Of a DNA stretch of 64,000 nucleotides, positions 53,052-61,507 are shown in pieces. The DNA is from Streptomyces hiroshimensis (GTDB lineage: Bacteria; Actinomycetota; Actinomycetes; Streptomycetales; Streptomycetaceae): positions 124,001 through 188,000 of the forward strand of contig NZ_BMUT01000012.1 in NCBI RefSeq assembly GCF_014650335.1, given 5' to 3'. The notes beneath the pieces are model-generated. The model ran no database searches and was not told the DNA's origin. It saw only the letters and a program-made list of their open reading frames with translations. Made by a program: the position numbers and the translations under genes. Positions within the stretch are counted from its first letter, which is position 1; every line of letters begins with the position of its first letter.

Positions 53052-54650
53052 TCACACGCCGCGGGCCAGTTCCCACGGCTGCATCTCGGAGGCGGAGTTG
53101 AGCGCCCACTCGGCACCGGTCACGTTCTCCCGGGCGGCCAGGTACTGCTTGCCCTGCCACAGCGGCAGCACCGGCACCTCCTCGGCGACGATGTCCTGTG
53201 CCTGCTGGAAGTACTTCGTGGCCGCCTCGCGCTGCGCGGCCTCGCGGGAGTCCGGGATCAGCTCGTTGCTGATCTTGCTGTTGCGGTAGGGCGAGCGGAG
53301 GAAGTTGTCCCTGCCGACGAAGGGGGCGACGAAGTTGTCGGGGTCCGGGAAGTCGGGGAACCAGCCCATGCCGTAGACGGAGTACTTGCCCGCCGCGGCC
53401 TCGGGCCGGAAGTCGGCCCACTTCACGCCCTGGAGCTTGACGTTGAACAGCCCGCTGCCGTTCAGCTGCTTCTGCAGGGCCTTGAAGGACTTCTCGGTCG
53501 CCTCACCGTAGTGGTCGGTGGTGTAGGTGAGGGTCAGCGGCACCGGGGTGCTCACATTGCCGGCGCGCAGCAGGGTGCGGGCCTTCTCGGCACTGGGGTC
53601 GCCGTACTTGTTGGAGAAGGAGTTCTGGTGCCCGGTGATGCCCATGGGCACGAGCGAGTACAGCGGGTCGTTCGTGCGGCCGTAGGAGTCGCGGGCCAGC
53701 GCCGCGCGGTCGACGACCTGGGCCATCGCCTGGCGGACCGCCTTGTTCTTCACCGCCGGGTCGTCGGTGTTGAAGGCGAGGTAGCTGATCTCCTGGCCGG
53801 GGGCCTCCAGCAGGCGCACGTCCTTGCCGGCTTCCGTGCGCAGGCGGTTGACCTGCTCGGGCGACAGGGTGCGGTTCATGACGTCGATGTCCCCGGCCTT
53901 GAGGGCCTTCTCCATCGCCGTGGCGTCGTCGTAGAACCGCATCTCGACCTTGTCGTTCTTCGGCTCGACGACGCCCTGGTAGTTCTTGTTGCGGTGGAGC
54001 ACGGCCTTGACGACGCGGCCGTCCTTCTCCTCGGTCTGCAGCGTGTACGGGCCGGAGCCGACGACCTTGAAGCCGTTGTCGAGCTTGTTCTTGTCGTAGG
54101 ACTCGGCGTCGACGATGGCGGCGGCCGGGGTGGCGATCTTCTGCGGGAACGTCGCGTCGGGCGACTTCAGCTGGAAGACGACCTCGAGCTCGCTCGGCGT
54201 CTCCACCCGGTCGATGTTGCCGAGCAGCGAGACCGGGCCGTTCTCGAAGTTGATGGCGCGGGCGCGGTCGACGGAGAACTTGACGTCCTCGGCGGTGAGC
54301 GCGTGGCCGTTGGAGAACTCCAGGCCGCTGCGCAGGGTGCAGCGGAACTGCTCGTTCTTGCGGTCGCCCCAGGTGCACTTGGAGGCGGCGTCGGCGACCG
54401 GGCTGGTGCCGGAGCGGGGCAGGCGCAGCAGTGTCTGGAAAGTGCTGTGGAGAACGTTCCAGGCGCCGATGTCGTACGCGGCGGCGGGATCGAAGGGCGC
54501 GGGGGCGTCCGTGGTCTCCTCGAACCGGTCGGTGGTGCCGATGACGATGGCGCCGTTGCCCTTGCCGGCTCCGTCGCTCCCGCCACAGGCGACGAGCACG
54601 GGGGCCAGCAGGGCTGCCACGGTAGGCAGCACCAACGTCTTGCGGTTCAT
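53052..54650 (-). CDS. peptide/nickel ABC transporter substrate-binding lipoprotein (copy 1)
   Basis: 532 residues. Signal peptide MNRKTLVLPTVAALLAPVLVAC with lipobox LVAC. Family 5 domain: PFDPAAAYDIGAWNVLHSTFQTLLRLP, FRCTLRSGLEFSNGHALTAEDVKFSVDR, KAVRQAMAQVVDRAALARDSYG, GMGWFPDFPDPDNFVAPFVGRDN, EVPVLPLWQGKQYLAARENVTG. First gene of a two-gene unit with its paralogue. The promoter region upstream carries two ATCAC/GTGAT palindromes. ATG at 54650 with GGGAGA. Its transporter partner is unknown. Confidence 0.92.
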   Translation of the reverse strand: MNRKTLVLPTVAALLAPVLVACGGSDGAGKGNGAIVIGTTDRFEETTDAPAPFDPAAAYDIGAWNVLHSTFQTLLRLPRSGTSPVADAASKCTWGDRKNEQFRCTLRSGLEFSNGHALTAEDVKFSVDRARAINFENGPVSLLGNIDRVETPSELEVVFQLKSPDATFPQKIATPAAAIVDAESYDKNKLDNGFKVVGSGPYTLQTEEKDGRVVKAVLHRNKNYQGVVEPKNDKVEMRFYDDATAMEKALKAGDIDVMNRTLSPEQVNRLRTEAGKDVRLLEAPGQEISYLAFNTDDPAVKNKAVRQAMAQVVDRAALARDSYGRTNDPLYSLVPMGITGHQNSFSNKYGDPSAEKARTLLRAGNVSTPVPLTLTYTTDHYGEATEKSFKALQKQLNGSGLFNVKLQGVKWADFRPEAAAGKYSVYGMGWFPDFPDPDNFVAPFVGRDNFLRSPYRNSKISNELIPDSREAAQREAATKYFQQAQDIVAEEVPVLPLWQGKQYLAARENVTGAEWALNSASEMQPWELARGV

Positions 54651-54794
54651 TGTGTGGGGTTCTCCCTGTGGTGCGTTCGGTTCCCGGGACCCTACCGGCG
54701 ACCGGTGTGCGGGCCCACGGGCAAGCCGTGAAGTTCTCGCGAAAAGATTAGTGCCGGGGGCCACTGCCGCCGGAACACGGAGAAGTTGACGCGA

Positions 54795-54809
54795 TATCAC
54801 GCGGTGATA
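54795..54809. promoter_or_regulatory. operator-like palindrome TATCAC-N3-GTGATA
   Basis: A 15-bp perfect palindrome around a GCG centre, 145 bp before the first binding-protein gene. It has the size and symmetry of a dimeric regulator site. Confidence 0.5.
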
Positions 54810-54903
54810 ACAGCGGAGCGTTTCACCGATATCCGGACGCCGGAACGATTCACGCACACGATCATCAATCCGGACACAAGGGTGCTCTTCAACCCTCGGA
54901 GGG

Positions 54904-54927
54904 GCATCACCGGGTGACCGGTGATGC
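54904..54927. promoter_or_regulatory. palindrome GCATCACCGG / CCGGTGATGC
   Basis: Perfect 10-bp arms around GTGA. It shares the ATCAC/GTGAT ends of the site at 54795. It could be a second operator, or the terminator of the HAD gene whose stop lies 140 bp away. Confidence 0.5.
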
Positions 54928-55064
54928 ACACACCGCCGCCGGGCGCGGTGACGAAGGTCACTCGGGCGACTTCACCGCGGACTGCGGGAATTAGGTCACC
55001 GCATTCGTCACGGAAAACACTCGTTCCGGCGCCCAGAGTTCCTTGAACTTTCCGCGGGGCACGC

Positions 55065-55778
55065 TCAGTGCACGGGAGAGTGCATTCCCGTGATCAGTCC
55101 CCGGAGAAAACCGAGATCCACTTCCTCGAGGGAGCCCACGACCGTCCGCCCGGCGGCGGCCGGGATCGGGGCCACCGACGGCACCGCCACCACCCGGCAG
55201 CCCGCCGCCTCGGCGGCCGTCACGCCGGTCAGGGTGTCCTCCACGACCGCGCAGCGGCCCGGCTCCGCCCCGAGCCGGGCGGCCGCCAGCAGATAGGGGT
55301 CGGGGTGCGGCTTGGTGCGCTCCATCTCGTCGCCCGCGACGGTCAGGGTGAAGTTCTCCGGGCCCAGTGACAGCAGCACGCGGTCGATGATCTCCCGGTG
55401 CGAGGCCGAGACCAGCGCGGTGGGGATCTTGTACGCGGCGAGCTCGGCGAGCAGCCGCCGGGCGCCCGGCATCAGCGGCACACCGCGCCCGATCATCTCG
55501 GAGAAGCGCGTGTTCAGCAGGACGGACAGCTCCGTCACGGCGATCTTGGCGCCGGTGGCGCGGATGAGGAAGGAGGCGCTGCGCGTCATCGGGCCGCCGA
55601 CGACGACCTCCCGCCACTCCTCCAGCAGCTGGTGGCCCAGCTCGGCGAAGACGGCGACCTCCACTTCCCACCAGAAGCCCTCGGTGTCGACGAGGGTGCC
55701 GTCCATGTCGAGCAGGACTGCCTGCAGGGCCGAGCCTGCGGCCGCGCGGGGCGGGGCAGCGGGAATGCTGCTGGTCAT
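55065..55778 (-). CDS. HAD-family (beta-phosphoglucomutase-like) phosphatase
   Basis: 237 residues. HAD subfamily IA: motif I LLDMDGTLVDTEGFWW (nucleophile Asp and acid Asp), helical cap, motif II TALVSASHRE, Lys in MERTKPHPDPYLLAA and motif IV VVEDTLTGVTAAEAAG. A hydrolase or mutase of small phosphorylated compounds is expected; the exact substrate is not identifiable. ATG at 55778 is preferred over the GTG at 55787, because AGGAGG would be too close to the latter. A long hairpin lies just upstream. Confidence 0.9.
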   Translation of the reverse strand: MTSSIPAAPPRAAAGSALQAVLLDMDGTLVDTEGFWWEVEVAVFAELGHQLLEEWREVVVGGPMTRSASFLIRATGAKIAVTELSVLLNTRFSEMIGRGVPLMPGARRLLAELAAYKIPTALVSASHREIIDRVLLSLGPENFTLTVAGDEMERTKPHPDPYLLAAARLGAEPGRCAVVEDTLTGVTAAEAAGCRVVAVPSVAPIPAAAGRTVVGSLEEVDLGFLRGLITGMHSPVH

Positions 55779-55803
55779 CCGGGGCACACCTCCTGAGGGA
55801 CGA

Positions 55804-55852
55804 GAAGGCCGGCTCGCGCAGCCCCCTCGCGGGGGTGTGCGAACCGGCCTTC
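55804..55852 (-). terminator. long hairpin between the PAC2 and HAD genes
   Basis: GAAGGCCGG (55804-55812) pairs with CCGGCCTTC (55844-55852), with further pairing inside around CCCCC/GGGGG. It is about 100 bp after the PAC2 gene stop on the minus strand; it probably ends that transcript or attenuates entry to the HAD gene. Confidence 0.65.
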
Positions 55853-55951
55853 ACCGGACCGACAAGTGTACGGCGGACGGTTGCGGACGTCTCTTCAATA
55901 TCGGAGGTTCGTCACATCGGGGACCGGTGGCTCGGCGGCCTCCCGGTTCCG

Positions 55952-56983
55952 TCAGCTCTCGTCCTCGGGCCCCTCGGTCTCCTCCTCGGGCGCCGCCTCG
56001 TCCTTGGGCGACCGCTGCGGGCGCGTGCGCCCGCTCGTGGTGTCGCGCAGGTACGAGCCGCCCTGCCCGTCGCGGCCGTCGCCGAGGCCCGGTTCCGCGG
56101 CGTGGCCGCCGGGCTGGCCGGGGCCCGGCTGCGGGTCGCGGCGGCGCAGGTAGCGCTCGAACTCACGGGCGATGGCCTCGCCGGAGGCCTCCGGCAGATC
56201 CGCGGTGTCGCGCGCCTCCTCCAGGGACTGCACGTACTCGGCGACCTCGCTGTCCTCCGCCGCCAGCTGGTCGACGCCCAGCTGCCAGGCCCGCGCGTCC
56301 TCCGGCAGCTCGCCGAGCGGGATGCGCAGGTCGATCAGGTCCTCCAGGCGGTTCAGGAGCGCCAGGGTGGCCTTCGGGTTGGGCGGCTGGGAGACGTAGT
56401 GCGGGACGGCCGCCCACAGGCTCACCGCCGGGACGCCGGCGTGCGTGCAGGCCTCCTGGAGGATGCCGACGATCCCGGTCGGGCCCTCGTAGCGGGACTC
56501 CTCCAGATCCATGGTCCGCGCGAGGTCGGGGTCGGAGGTGACGCCGCTGACCGGGACGGGCCGCGTGTGCGGGGTGTCCCCGAGCAGCGAGCCCAGGACG
56601 ACCACCAGCTCCACGCCGAGCTCGTGGGCGAAGCCCAGGATCTCGTTGCAGAACGAGCGCCAGCGCATGCTGGGCTCGATGCCGCGCACCAGGACGAGGT
56701 CGCGCGACGCCCCCTTGCCGTCGCCGCCGCCGGTGCGCACCACCGACAGCCGGGTCGTCGGCCAGGTGACCTTGCGGACCCCGCCGTCGAGCCAGACCGT
56801 GGGCCGGTTGACCTGGAAGTCGTAGTAGTCCTCGGCGTCGAGCGCGCCGAAGACCTCGCCCTTCCACTCCCGGTCCAGGTGCGCGACCGCGCTGGAGGCG
56901 GCGTCCCCCGCGTCGTTCCAGCCCTCGAAGGCACAGATCATGACCGGGTCGATCAGCTCGGGTACCCCCTCAAGCTCGATCAC
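55952..56983 (-). CDS. PAC2-family protein (proteasome assembly chaperone-like)
   Basis: 343 residues. PAC2 fold: MIELEGVPELIDPVMICAFEGWNDAGDAASSAVAHL, EDYYDFQVNRPTVWLDGG, LVRGIEPSMRWRSFCNEIL, VVVLGSLLGDTPHTRPVPVSG, PTGIVGILQEACTHAGVPAVSLWAAVPHYVSQPPNPKATLALLNRLE. The C-terminal 55 residues are acidic and disordered. The family includes eukaryotic proteasome assembly chaperone 2 and actinobacterial homologues whose role is unsettled. GTG at 56983. It is about 11 kb from the proteasome genes and may or may not be functionally linked. Confidence 0.88.
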   Translation of the reverse strand: MIELEGVPELIDPVMICAFEGWNDAGDAASSAVAHLDREWKGEVFGALDAEDYYDFQVNRPTVWLDGGVRKVTWPTTRLSVVRTGGGDGKGASRDLVLVRGIEPSMRWRSFCNEILGFAHELGVELVVVLGSLLGDTPHTRPVPVSGVTSDPDLARTMDLEESRYEGPTGIVGILQEACTHAGVPAVSLWAAVPHYVSQPPNPKATLALLNRLEDLIDLRIPLGELPEDARAWQLGVDQLAAEDSEVAEYVQSLEEARDTADLPEASGEAIAREFERYLRRRDPQPGPGQPGGHAAEPGLGDGRDGQGGSYLRDTTSGRTRPQRSPKDEAAPEEETEGPEDES

Positions 56984-57136
56984 CCAGCGCCTCCTTCCGA
57001 CCGGGGCGCGCGTGCGGCTCCGGTTTGCTGTTCCGTGCGGTTTTCTTCACTGCTCTGCTGCCTTGGTGCTCTGTTGTGCGACCCCAAGACTACGACTTCC
57101 CCGCTGCCCGGTCGCAGCCCCTGTACGGGCTCTTCC

Positions 57137-58201
57137 TCAGCCCCTTGCGCCCCACCCGTTCCTGTAGGCACGCCAGTCGTCGTCGGTGGCCGCGAAGTCG
57201 ACGTAGAGCGCGAGCCCGAACCGCTTGCGGTCCCGGTCCTCGCGGGTCAGGCCGAGCCGGGCGCCGCGCACGGCCGCCGCGGCCGTCTCCGCGTGACCGT
57301 GGTGGCCGATGTCGTCGGTGTGGTAGAAGGGCAGGCCCATCAGCAGGTCGGTGCCCGCAGGCGTGACCTGCAGGGCGAGCTCCGTCTGACGCGCCACGTA
57401 GCCGCCGTAGAGGCTCTCGATCGGCAGCGCGGTGTCGTAGGACATCACGGCGATCTGGTCGGTGCGGCGGGCGACCTGGGCGAAGTAGCGCTGGGTCCAC
57501 CACTTGGGGCTGCCCACGAAGCGCGCCGCGGCGTGCATCGCGGGCACCGGGTCGATCTGCTGGGCCGCGACCGACAGCACTCCCCCGGCGGACCGCACGG
57601 CCGGATGCAGGGCGTCCAGCAGGGCGAGGAAGTCGCGGTCGCCGGTGCGCACGGGCTCGACGTCGAGGTGGACGCCCTCGAAGCCGGCCCGCATGACCTG
57701 CCGGGCGCTCTCCACGACGGCGGCCCGTGCCTGCGCCGAGTCCAGGCGCAGGCCGCCGGATCCCTCGCCGGGGCGCACGAGCTTGTCGCCGAGCCAGGCC
57801 TGGATGCGGATGCCGGGCAGTTCGCGGTGCAGGATGCCGATCATCCTGCGGGCGTCCGGGTAGGCGGAGGCGGGCAGGGTGCCGTCGTGCTCCAGCGGTC
57901 CGGCGTGGATGTACAGGTCGCGCATGCCGGTGCCGGCGAGGTTGCGCTTGAGCGCGGCGATGTCCGCCGGGCCGCGCCGTCCGTCGAGCCAGGCGTGGCC
58001 CAGCCAGATGGCGTCCCGGCCGCGGGTGACCGCATCGGCCGCGGGCGATCCGGCGTACGACGCCCGCAGGACGCTGCCCGCGGCGACGACGGGCGCCAGG
58101 ACCAGGAGGGTCAGGGCGAGCGCGACCCGTATCGCCGTCTTCCGGCCGGGGCGCCATGCGCGCACCCGGGCGGCCAGGGACCGGCCGGTCCGATTCTTCA
58201 T
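57137..58201 (-). CDS. membrane-anchored GH18-like protein of unknown function
   Basis: 354 residues. N-terminal basic region and one transmembrane/signal-anchor helix (VALALTLLVLAPVVAAGSVL, about 26-45). The outer domain looks like a TIM barrel: AIWLGHAWLDGRRGPADIAALKRNLAGTGMRDLYIHAG, then FEGVHLDVEPVRTGDRDFLALLDAL with the LDVEP sequence (179-183) like the GH18 DxxDxDxE active-site strand, then TDQIAVMSYDTALPIESLYGGYVARQTEL and LMGLPFYHTDD. A glycosidase acting on chitin-like, peptidoglycan or other polymer is possible but unproven. ATG at 58201. It stands alone between the PAC2 gene and the glycerol operon. Confidence 0.75.
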   Translation of the reverse strand: MKNRTGRSLAARVRAWRPGRKTAIRVALALTLLVLAPVVAAGSVLRASYAGSPAADAVTRGRDAIWLGHAWLDGRRGPADIAALKRNLAGTGMRDLYIHAGPLEHDGTLPASAYPDARRMIGILHRELPGIRIQAWLGDKLVRPGEGSGGLRLDSAQARAAVVESARQVMRAGFEGVHLDVEPVRTGDRDFLALLDALHPAVRSAGGVLSVAAQQIDPVPAMHAAARFVGSPKWWTQRYFAQVARRTDQIAVMSYDTALPIESLYGGYVARQTELALQVTPAGTDLLMGLPFYHTDDIGHHGHAETAAAAVRGARLGLTREDRDRKRFGLALYVDFAATDDDWRAYRNGWGARG

Positions 58202-58273
58202 CTCGTCCCCCTCGTTTTCTGTAGGGACGAGAAAAACAGCAGGTCAGTTGCCCTATGGCCGAAAAGACACGCG

Positions 58274-58308
58274 CCTCGGGGAGGGACGGTGTGCGTCCCT
58301 CCCCGAGG
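58274..58308 (-). terminator. terminator of the glycerol operon
   Basis: Perfect 15-bp stem CCTCGGGGAGGGACG / CGTCCCTCCCCGAGG with loop GTGTG, directly after the glpD stop and followed on the minus strand by GTGTCTTTTC. Confidence 0.88.
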
Positions 58309-58328
58309 CTGCGGCGACTACCGGCAGG

Positions 58329-59936
58329 TCAGCCCTTGTCGGCCAGCATGTCCTTGACCCGGGCGCGGACGTTCTCGTCGTCCAGGCCGCGGATGGTCAG
58401 GGTCGTGCGGCGGCGCAGGACGTCGTCGACGGTCTCGGCCCACTCGTGGTCGCGGGCGTAGACGACCTGGGCCCAGATCTCCGGGCCGTCGGGGTGGATG
58501 CGCTCGCCGAGCTCGGGGTTCTCGTTGGCCAGGCGCGCGATGTCGAAGGACAGCGAGCCGTAGTGCGAGGCGAGGTGGCGGGCGGTCAGCGGGTCCATGC
58601 GGGCGCCGGGCTCACGGTCGACGAGCAGGCGGTGGGCGACCGCGTTGGGGTTCGCGACACCGGGCAGCGGGGTGCGGCGGACCAGGCTGGAGATGGGCTC
58701 CATGTCCTCGGTCAGCGGGCTGCCGGGCACCTGGGCCAGCTTCTTCATGACCGTACGGCCGATGTGGCGGTAGGTCGTCCACTTGCCGCCGGCGACGGAC
58801 AGCATGCCGCCCTTGCCCTCGGAGACGACCGTCTCGCGCTTGGCCTGGGCGACGTCGCCCGGGCCGCCGGGCAGCACGCGCAAGCCCGCGAAGGCGTACG
58901 TCATCAGGTCGCGGTCGAGGTCCGCGTCCTGGATGGAGAACGCCGCCTCGTCGAGGATCTGCTGGATGTCCTCCTCGGTGGCGCGCACGTCCGCCGGGTC
59001 ACCCTCGTACTGGGTGTCGGTGGTGCCCAGCAGCAGCTGGTCCTCCCACGGCAGGGCGAAGGTGATGCGGTACTTGTCGATCGGGGTGGCCATGGCGGCC
59101 TTCCACGGCGACTTGCGCTTCATCACGATGTGCGCGCCCTTGGAGAGGCGGATCGACGGCGCGGCGCCCTTGTCTTCCAGCTTCCGCAGGTGGTCCACCC
59201 ACGGGCCGGTGGCGTTGAGGACGACGCGCGCGTCGATGCCGAACTCCGAACCGTCCATGCGGTCCTTGAGCTCCGCGCCGGTGACCTTGCCGTGCGTAAA
59301 GCGCAGGCCGGTCACCTCGGCGTGGTTGAGCACCACGGCACCGGACTCGACCGCCGCGCGGACCGTCATGACGGCCACGCGGGAGTCGTTCATCTGGTGG
59401 TCGTAGTAGACCGCCACGGCCTTGAGGTTGTCCGTGCGCAGACCGGGGTTGTCGGCCTTGGCCTTGGCCGGGGAGATCACCTTGCCGACGCCGTCGCCGA
59501 AGGCGGACAGCGCCGAGTAGGCGAAGACACCGGCGCCGAGCTTGGCCGCGCCGACCGGGCCGCCCTTGTACACGGGCAGGTAGAACGTGAGCGGGTTGAC
59601 CAGGTGCGGGGCCACGTCCTTGGCCAGCACCCGGCGCTCGTGGTGGTTCTCCGCGACCAGCTTGACCGCGCCGGTCTGCAGGTAGCGCAGACCGCCGTGG
59701 ACGAGCTTGGAGGAGGCGGAGGAGGTGGCGCCGGCGAAGTCGCCGGCGTCCACCATCGCGACCCGCAGGCCGGACTGCGCAGCGTGCCAGGCCACCGAGG
59801 TGCCCAGGATGCCGCCACCGATCACCAGGAGGTCGTACGTCGCCTTGGACAGCCGTTCCCGGGTCTCGGCGCGGCCCGGGTTGGCGCCGGCAGCCGGGTG
59901 CGTTCCCAGGGTCGGAACGCTCTGCGGGGTTGTCAT
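58329..59936 (-). CDS. glpD: glycerol-3-phosphate dehydrogenase
   Basis: 535 residues, FAD-dependent. FAD-binding YDLLVIGGGILGTSVAWHAAQSGLRVAMVDAGDFAGATSSASSKLVHGGLRYLQ (about 34-85), substrate-domain sequences and the C-terminal helical domain of bacterial GlpD/GlpA enzymes (VVYARDHEWAETVDDVLRRRT). It oxidises sn-glycerol 3-phosphate to dihydroxyacetone phosphate, passing electrons to menaquinone. It is the last gene (gylB position) of glpF-glpK-glpD, 2 bp after glpK, and is followed by a strong terminator. No gylX follows directly. Confidence 0.96.
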   Translation of the reverse strand: MTTPQSVPTLGTHPAAGANPGRAETRERLSKATYDLLVIGGGILGTSVAWHAAQSGLRVAMVDAGDFAGATSSASSKLVHGGLRYLQTGAVKLVAENHHERRVLAKDVAPHLVNPLTFYLPVYKGGPVGAAKLGAGVFAYSALSAFGDGVGKVISPAKAKADNPGLRTDNLKAVAVYYDHQMNDSRVAVMTVRAAVESGAVVLNHAEVTGLRFTHGKVTGAELKDRMDGSEFGIDARVVLNATGPWVDHLRKLEDKGAAPSIRLSKGAHIVMKRKSPWKAAMATPIDKYRITFALPWEDQLLLGTTDTQYEGDPADVRATEEDIQQILDEAAFSIQDADLDRDLMTYAFAGLRVLPGGPGDVAQAKRETVVSEGKGGMLSVAGGKWTTYRHIGRTVMKKLAQVPGSPLTEDMEPISSLVRRTPLPGVANPNAVAHRLLVDREPGARMDPLTARHLASHYGSLSFDIARLANENPELGERIHPDGPEIWAQVVYARDHEWAETVDDVLRRRTTLTIRGLDDENVRARVKDMLADKG

Positions 59937-59938
59937 GA

Positions 59939-61465
59939 TTACTCCTCGTCCTCGATCCAGCCCATGGTCCGCTCGACGGCCTTGAGCCAGTTCTTGTACT
60001 CGCGGTCACGCGTGTCCGCGTCCATGCGGGGGGTCCACTCGGCGGCCCGGCGCCAGTTGGCGCGCAGAGCGTCGGTGTCCGGCCAGAAGCCGACGGCGAG
60101 GCCGGCGGCGTAGGCAGCGCCGAGGCAGGTCGTCTCGGCGACCATCGGGCGCACGACCGGTGCGTCCAGGAAGTCCGAGAGGGTCTGCATCAGCAAGTTG
60201 TTGGAGGTCATGCCGCCGTCGACCTTGAGTGCGGTCAGCTCGACGCCCGAGTCCTTCGTCATGGCGTCGGTGATCTCGCGGGTCTGCCAGGCGGTGGCCT
60301 CGAGCACGGCGCGGGCGATGTGCGCCTTGGTGACGTAGCGGGTCAGGCCCGCGATCACGCCGCGCGCGTCGGAGCGCCAGTAGGGGGCGAACAGGCCGGA
60401 GAAGGCCGGCACGAAGTAGGCGCCGCCGTTGTCCTCGACGGAGCTGGCGAGCGTCTCGATCTCGGCGGCGCTCTTGATCAGGCCCATCTGGTCGCGCATC
60501 CACTGCACGAGGGAGCCGGTGACGGCGATGGAGCCCTCGAGGGCGTAGACGGGCTTCTGCTCGCCGATGCGGTAGCCGACGGTGGTCAGCAGGCCGTTGT
60601 AGGAGTTGACGGGCTCGTCGCCGGTGTTCATCAGCATGAACGTGCCGGTGCCGTAGGTCGACTTGGCCTCGCCCTCGGAGAAGCAGGTCTGGCCGAAGAG
60701 GGCCGCCTGCTGGTCGCCGAGCGCGGAGGCGACGGGCACGCCGGCCAGGGCGCCGCCCTTGGCGGTGCCGTAGACCTCGGCGGAGGAGCGGATCTCCGGC
60801 AGCACGGCGGCCGGGACCTCCATCGACTCCAGGATGCGCTCGTCCCAGTCGAGGCTGCGGAGGTTCATCAGCATCGTGCGGGAGGCGTTGGTGACGTCGG
60901 TGACGTGGACGCCGCCGTCGGTGCCACCGGTGAGGTTCCAGATGACCCAGGAGTCCATGGTGCCGAAGAGGATGTCGCCGGCCTCGGCGCGCTCGCGCAG
61001 GCCCTCGACGTTGTCCAGCAGCCAGCGGACCTTCGGGCCGGAGAAGTAGGAGGCCAGCGGCAGGCCCGTCTCACGGCGGAAGCGGTCCTGGCCGACGTTG
61101 CGGCCGAGCTCCTTGCACAGGGCGTCGGTGCGGGTGTCCTGCCAGACGATGGCGTTGTAGACCGGCTCGCCCGTGTTCTTGTCCCACAGCAGCGTGGTCT
61201 CGCGCTGGTTGGTGATGCCGATGGCCTTGACGTCGGCGGCGGTGATGCCCGCCTTCTCGACGGCGCCGGCGACGACTTCCTGGACGTTGGTCCAGATCTC
61301 CGTGGCGTCGTGCTCGACCCAGCCCGGCTTCGGGAAGATCTGCTCGTGCTCCTTCTGGTCGACGGAGACGATGCGTCCGTCGCGGTCGAAGACGATGCAG
61401 CGGGAGGAGGTGGTGCCCTGGTCGATCGCCGCGATGAACGGGCCCTGGCTGTGCGCGTCGGTCAT
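59939..61465 (-). CDS. glpK: glycerol kinase
   Basis: 508 residues of the FGGY kinase family. N-terminal AIDQGTTSSRCIVFD, substrate loop TNQRETTLLWDKNTGEPVYNAIVWQDTR, FSGPKVRWLLDN, GTMDSWVIWNLTGG, and ATP-domain LKVDGGMTSNNLLMQTLSDFLDAPVVRP. It phosphorylates glycerol to glycerol 3-phosphate. It is the middle gene (gylA position) of the operon, about 40 bp after glpF. ATG at 61465. Confidence 0.97.
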   Translation of the reverse strand: MTDAHSQGPFIAAIDQGTTSSRCIVFDRDGRIVSVDQKEHEQIFPKPGWVEHDATEIWTNVQEVVAGAVEKAGITAADVKAIGITNQRETTLLWDKNTGEPVYNAIVWQDTRTDALCKELGRNVGQDRFRRETGLPLASYFSGPKVRWLLDNVEGLRERAEAGDILFGTMDSWVIWNLTGGTDGGVHVTDVTNASRTMLMNLRSLDWDERILESMEVPAAVLPEIRSSAEVYGTAKGGALAGVPVASALGDQQAALFGQTCFSEGEAKSTYGTGTFMLMNTGDEPVNSYNGLLTTVGYRIGEQKPVYALEGSIAVTGSLVQWMRDQMGLIKSAAEIETLASSVEDNGGAYFVPAFSGLFAPYWRSDARGVIAGLTRYVTKAHIARAVLEATAWQTREITDAMTKDSGVELTALKVDGGMTSNNLLMQTLSDFLDAPVVRPMVAETTCLGAAYAAGLAVGFWPDTDALRANWRRAAEWTPRMDADTRDREYKNWLKAVERTMGWIEDEE

Positions 61466-61507
61466 GGTGTCTCTAGCTCCTGAAGGTCTGAAGGTCTCGG
61501 CGGGTGA

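Larger units (their letters stand above)
54651..55064. other. 414-bp regulatory region upstream of the binding-protein pair
   Basis: No gene is seen. It holds the promoter of copy 1 and two palindromes, at 54795-54809 and 54904-54927. It also receives the 3' end of the HAD phosphatase transcript. The region is less GC-rich than its surroundings around 54740-54860. Confidence 0.6.
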
